Assembly (NCBI GenBank): GCA_033782935.1
Contig: JAWQEG010002503.1
Span: 1-64,000 of the forward strand
From: Petrolisthes cinctipes
Taxonomy: Eukaryota > Arthropoda > Malacostraca > Decapoda > Porcellanidae
DNA length: 64,000 nt
Direction: 5' to 3'
Position numbers and translations under genes: made by a program. A model generated the notes under the pieces. The model worked only from the letters and a program-made list of their open reading frames with translations. It did no database searches and was not told the origin of the DNA. Of this stretch, positions 59,121 to 64,000 are shown piece by piece; the stretch's first letter is position 1, and each line of letters begins with the position of its first letter.

Positions 59121-59960
59121 TGCCTGTCTGCCTGCCTACTTGCCTACCTTGTCATCTGAGTCATTGATGTCCCTCTTGTATATCTCAGCATCTTGTTATT
59201 ACCAGTTTTCCCTTCCTTCTATCCTTGTTTTTCTCACTTTCTCCTTCCTTTCTTCCTTCCTTTTCTCCTTCTTGTCTTTCTCACTTTCTCTCTCCTTCCT
59301 TCTTAGTTATCTATCATTCTCCCTTTTCATTCTTCTTTTCACTTCATATTTCCTTTATTCATTATTAAAATAATTTCTCGTCTTCCTTCATCCTTTGTAA
59401 TATCATGCATTCTCTTTATTTTTCACACTGTTTTTCTTTGCCTTCTTCCTTATTTCATGACTTGCATTTATTTTCTCAACGTAGGATCCCTAAACCTTGG
59501 ATTGCAGAAGTTGCAAAATATTCACACACTAGATTGTCAATGATGACGATGATGACTTCACTGTCGTAACTCTTGTTGTTGTTGTTGTTGTTGTTGTTGC
59601 TGTAGAAGTTGTTATTGATGTTGTCACTCAGTGATTATCAACGAAACTACTTTTTTTAATGGTTTCTATCTTCCATTAATTAGTAAAACCACTTCTAATC
59701 AAATAACTACACAATACACACTGTTTCCTTGTCTCTCAGTAGGATATTCAGTCACTAAACACTTTCACGATTCGCAAAGTAAATACATATACCGTATATA
59801 TATTTATAAATACATGGAACTCTCTATCGTTAGAAACTCGCTCTTTACTAAAACGTAGGATTAATTACATTTTCAAGAACTACTCACTAACATCAGCACC
59901 AACTCCTTTCCACATAACACGAAACATTACACACAGCCAGTCACCCACTCACAACAACAA
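59121..59960. other. 5' flank or first intron of RFX
   Basis: CT-rich DNA at 59195-59370 and (GTT)n at 59572-59600. No exon can be proved. Confidence 0.4.
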
Positions 59961-60475
59961 CACACACCAACTGCACGTAGTATGTGTGAGTGAGTGTGTG
60001 AGTGCTCTCGAGAAGTTGGGGCGCGTGTGTGGACGAGATGAGAGAGAGTTAGCGAATGACTGTGTGTGTGGGGATGAGAGGGTGAGTAAGGGTAAGAGGA
60101 GGGGAGGGGAGGGGAGGAGGGATAGGGAGCAAACTATAGGGGGTTGGCTGTGTAAGTGATAATTATGATGTGTTTGGAAGAGAGGGTTAAGAGGGGAGGA
60201 TGACGTATGACGAGAGAGAGAGAGAGATGAGTAAAGTGCGGATGGGACAACGAGAGAGAGGGGAGGTGGGGCGAGGTAAGAAATGGGAAGCGGAAGGCTG
60301 AGTGGATTAGGAAGTTTGGGAAGGGTAGCAACAGCAAGAAGAGAAGGAGGAGAAGGAGGAGGACGCATTGAAATAGTTGTTACTGCACCATATATCTCGC
60401 CCTATAAGTGCAAAATGAATAGTATGATCACCTGCGTGTGTGTGTGTGTTTGTGTGTGTGCAATAAGAAAGTAAT
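59961..60475. repeat. GT/GA-rich low-complexity DNA
   Basis: GAGTGTGTGAG, GGGGAGGGGAGG and AGAGAGAG tracts plus a (GT)n at 60436-60460. Open frames are compositional. Confidence 0.75.
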
Positions 60476-61740
60476 TACTTGTATGGGTTCGAACTAAAGA
60501 TGGAACTAATAAGACCCTCTCGAGTTCCATTTCGAGCTACATCGGACTGGTCCTGGGGGGTTTCCTTTGGATTCTTTCCTCACTAGATTCTCAACCTCCA
60601 GACACGACGGTAAGACTATACCCGGTATTATCCTTAGATTGCTATTGTGACCGTGAAATACATTGATTGTGTTCCTCATAATAACGAGATTTGCGTGTCA
60701 TCTGTGTTTTGTTAAATGTTAAAATTGGGGCTGTACTAATTACTGTGGTTTTCAACCTACGAGGCGGGATCCTACCCTCGTCAAGGGCCGGACGAGAGAG
60801 GCATCCTGTAGATGTATCCGTGGAGGCAGTGGTGAGGCTATCCACTACTCCTTGGTATCAGATTGTGACCCATAGCCTCGAGGAGCAGCATACCCTGCCG
60901 GTGGTATGAGTGTTGGACATTGTGGGCGGCCCATAGCTGGTGATGGTGGACGTGAGCCGGTGTGGCCAGTAGAGTGCTTCGAACCAGTCACCGGGAATAG
61001 GGGCTGGTGTGAGGTGCCGTAAACCTGCCTCTTCTAAGTACGATACCAGCGACAGGAAGGTGCCTAGCGGGGATTTGCTGATTTATTACATGTTTAATGT
61101 TGTGGGGAACCTAAAATGTGTGTTGGATTTAAGTTATGGTAAATAAATGTATATGGTTTTTCTCCTCGATTTCCTCGGCCTGAGAATGGTCAGGCCTCAA
61201 TAAGATGCAAGATCCTGGGTATTCCTTTACACTGTACAAGAGCTGATCCTTAAACAGTGATGATTAATATTTTGTACAACCTTATTACAGGGTTGGAGGA
61301 AATAACAATGATGTTTTTTGTACATTAGACAGGGGGCGCGCACCTACTCCCCCCCCCTCCCAGACCATCACACACACACACGGGAAACCTCAAAACAAAT
61401 CACTTTTTTCATCACCCATCAAGTATAATGGCATTTATTCACCACGCCTTGTATAAAATTTACAATAAAAATATCCTTTCACCAATTACCTTTTCTACTG
61501 GCTGGATAAAAAATTGCATTATTATTATTACTGAGTGACTGATGAACTGACTGTCTCTTACTCGGACCTCGACAACGGATCTACAACATATGTCCAGAGT
61601 TTGAAAATAATAACAATAATAATAATAATAATAATCCACGCTTTTAGTAATAGTGGAGGACACATGATAAATTTGGGGAGTGAAAAAGTGGAGTGAGAGC
61701 AACAGGAGGGAGTGTGGGGATGGGTGGTGGAGTGACGCGT
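60476..61740. other. GC-balanced non-coding DNA upstream of RFX
   Basis: 60740-61080 is less AT-rich than its surroundings and free of long open frames; it might be a non-coding exon or an old repeat. (AAT)n at 61608-61634. No gene recognised. Confidence 0.4.
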
Positions 61741-61745
61741 GTACC

Positions 61746-61759
61746 GTTACCATAGCAAC
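61746..61759. promoter_or_regulatory. Perfect X-box palindrome (RFX binding site)
   Basis: GTTACCATAGCAAC fits the full RFX1-3 consensus GTTRCC-N2-RGYAAC with both half-sites intact. It lies about 2.6 kb upstream of the RFX coding exon, next to GACGCGTGTACC and a CCCACC repeat, so it may belong to the RFX promoter. Confidence 0.75.
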
Positions 61760-61849
61760 CAACACACCCACCCACCCACCCAACCAGGCAGGCAGGCAGA
61801 TTCTTCCTCCCTCCTGTATACCCCTGTCTCTACACCCCTTCACCTAACA

Positions 61850-62345
61850 CACACACACACACACTCATTTTGTATCATCTACTCACTCACACCTCCTCCT
61901 TCCTGTACCCGTCTCTACACCCCTTCACCTCACACACACACACACACACCAGCACCTACACTCACTTTTTATCATTTACCCACTCACTCACACCTCTACA
62001 CCCCTTCCTCACACACACACACACACCAGTCATACTCATTTTGTATCATCTACCTACTCTCTCACTCACACACACCTCCTCTACACCCCTTCCTCTCTCT
62101 CTCTCACACACACACATCACTCATACTCATTTTGTATCATCCACTCACTCACACCTTCTCTACACCCCTTCACCTCACACACACACACACACACACACAC
62201 GCCACCATTCATACTCATTTTGTATCATCTACCTACTCTCTCACTCACACACACCTCCTCCCTCCTCTATACCCAGTCTCTACACCCCTTCACCTCACAC
62301 ACACATACACACACACCAGCACTTTCACTCACTTTGTATCGTCTA
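61850..62345. repeat. 75-115 bp minisatellite with (CA)n, ~6 copies
   Basis: Unit: TCATTTTGTATCATCTAC, CACTCACTCACACCTCCTC, TCTACACCCCTTCACCTC, (CA)n, CACCA-TCATAC. Starts near 61866, 61960, 62036, 62126, 62213 and 62328. Length differences come from the CA run. Confidence 0.88.
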
Positions 62346-63430
62346 CCTACCTACTCACTCGCTCACTTACTCCCACTTCCTCTTTCTTTCTTCTCTTTTA
62401 TTATCCACTTGCCTTAACTCTCTTCCTCCCTCTCCTTTACCTCTCTCTTTTTTTCCTTGCCATTTATTTACCTTATCCCCCTCATCCTCCTCTCCAACCC
62501 GTCTCCCTTTCTTAACGTTAATAGACCCAACCCTTTACTCCACTCCTGTCATTTCCCCTTCACTCACACACACACACACACTATCGTCTCTTTCCCTGTT
62601 CCTATCCATGCACTGTCCCTCTCCTCTCCCCTCACGTCCCTCCCTCCCTCTCTCACCTCTTCCTGAACCACACCCTGCCCTCTCTTCCCTCCCACTCTGT
62701 TTCCTTCTTCCCAACCTGCCACTCTCATTGCCTCTCCTCTTTTACCTCGTTCTCTCCTTTCCAACTCATCCCTCTTAGCTAATCCTTGCCGACTATCATC
62801 TCTCCGTCCTTTCTTCCCCCCTCCCCCCCTCTCTCCGTCCTTTCTTCCCCTCTCCCTCTCTCTTCTCTCCTTCCCAGTCAACCCCTAGTCCTCTCTCCCA
62901 TCCACACTCTTCCTAAATTACATCCCCTCCCCTGCATGCTCTCTCACCCACCTGCTCATCTCTCCTACTCCATGCAACACCCATCCGACCACACCCAACC
63001 CACCTCCGTTCCTACTTAGTTTCCCTCGTATTACTTCAGTAGTCTTTGTGTTCCTACTATTTACTATACCACTCTTCCTCTCTCCTCTGTCCCACCTACG
63101 TTTCCTCTATCCCCTCCTCCCCAGCCTCTCTTTCTCCCTCTTGCTCTATTCCTTCTCCTCCTCCTCCTACTCTTCCTCTCTCCCACCTATGTTTCCTCTT
63201 TCCCCTCCTCCCCATCCTCTCTTTCTCCCTCTTACTCCATTCCCTCTCCTTCTCCTCCTCCTACTACTCCTTCTCCTACCTCCTTCCAATCCTCCTCCTC
63301 CTTTCCACAGACTATACGCGACGCAACCATTCCACGCAGCATTTAAGAACCACACAACTGTTTTCTGTGTCATTCTGTGTTCATTATTATTCTATACACA
63401 CAGCCACGGACATGAAAGCAGCACCCCCCC
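62346..63430. repeat. Pyrimidine-rich low-complexity tract
   Basis: Long CTCCCTCTC/TCCTCC DNA, about 1 kb. Frames on both strands are Ser/Pro/Leu or Arg/Gly artefacts. Confidence 0.85.
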
Positions 63431-63562
63431 CCCTCTTCCCCTCCCCCTTCCCGTTTCCATGACGACAATGAGCCAAATGTATACCAGAGGGAAAAGGTCA
63501 TCTGGCCAACCGTCTTTGCAACTTTGGTGAGAATGACTCTTGCTGGTGTTTTGAGAGATAAT

Positions 63563-63568
<6 letters not shown>

Positions 63569-63594
<26 letters not shown>

Positions 63595-63596
63595 CA
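63569..63596. repeat. (CA)n microsatellite
   Basis: About 14 CA units. Confidence 0.92.
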
Positions 63597-63810
63597 ACAA
63601 ACAACTGATCTCACTTCCCTGCATGCCTTTCCTGCTTAGACCTTCGCTAGGAAATACTTATGAACACAACAACATCAACAATTATAACTACAGTACCATA
63701 ACATTAAAACAGATGATACAAACGACTGCTGTATTTGGAATTGGTATTGATGTCACGAGCTTCCCACCATTCCAATTTTTATTCTATTATTGGGACATGG
63801 AAGAACCCAA

Positions 63811-64000
63811 GTTGTCTAATATCCCACTATTCTTTTTATTTCATTCTTAGGTATTTAAACCCTAAACTTTCTAATGATCTCACCTTTCCAATTACTCTAT
63901 TCTTAGACTTATAAAAACATGTATAGTTGTCTAATATCCCACCATTCTTTTTATTTCATTATTAGGCATTTAAACCCTAAACTTTCTAATGATCTCGCCT
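63811..64000. repeat. 115-bp tandem repeat running off the window
   Basis: GTTGTCTAATATCCCACTAT and TTTAAACCCTAAACTTTCTA-type blocks begin at 63811 and again at 63926; the second copy is cut by the window end, so the array may be longer. Confidence 0.85.

Noticed and set aside
58785..59373. Plus-strand Gly/Val-rich frames (124-187 aa)
   Set aside because: Antisense of the RFX coding minisatellite; compositional only.
60740..61080. Possible tRNA-derived SINE or tRNA gene
   Set aside because: Some box-like words occur (TTCGAACC), but no A-box/B-box pair at the right spacing and no cloverleaf could be drawn.

Overview
This is eukaryotic nuclear DNA. It carries spliced genes with GT-AG introns, many long microsatellites, several families of fold-back (hairpin) repeats and decayed LINE fragments. 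The mixture resembles an arthropod genome, most likely a decapod crustacean; that placement is my inference from the style of the repeats and the protein sequences, since no marker fixes the species.

Five protein-coding genes can be read exon by exon. (1) 8.35-13.66 kb, minus strand: mitochondrial poly(A) polymerase MTPAP, 11 coding exons, about 698 aa. (2) 20.48-22.66 kb, plus: B9D2, 5 coding exons, 175 aa, complete. (3) 22.87-27.42 kb, plus: a tectonic (TCTN family), 9 coding exons, about 762 aa, starting only 208 bp after the B9D2 stop. (4) 30.94-32.71 kb, minus: ECHDC1-like ethylmalonyl-CoA decarboxylase, 3 coding exons, 298 aa. (5) 46.78-59.12 kb, minus: an RFX1/2/3-type transcription factor with the winged-helix DNA-binding domain and the whole C-terminal dimerisation region; its N-terminal start is not resolved. 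In each gene the exon phases add up across every junction, which strongly supports the models.

Repeats fill most of the rest. Positions 1-3.3 kb are purine or pyrimidine tracts, microsatellites and short tandem repeats. LINE remnants lie at 3.5-4.26, 6.1-6.5, 14.1-14.6, 34.85-35.6 and 37.9-38.1 kb. A nearly full-length LINE, with open reading frames still intact, lies on the minus strand at 14.78-19.03 kb; its ORF1 and ORF2 are in the same frame, separated by one UAG. Fold-back elements occur at 8.0, 19.0, 19.6, 29.3, 40.0-40.5, 47.1-47.7, 53.5 and 54.4 kb, and a hairpin family marked by GGAATCAG recurs at 2.8, 20.1, 20.2, 20.8 and 38.9 kb. The last 5 kb are polypyrimidine and CA-rich tandem repeats upstream of the RFX gene.

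Functional theme: three of the five genes belong to one biological programme, the primary or sensory cilium. RFX factors switch on ciliary genes through the X-box, and B9D2 and tectonic are partners in the MKS/B9 complex of the transition zone. A perfect X-box palindrome lies 2.6 kb upstream of the RFX coding exon, suggesting autoregulation. The other two genes serve mitochondrial RNA 3'-end formation and metabolite proofreading and have no evident link to cilia.
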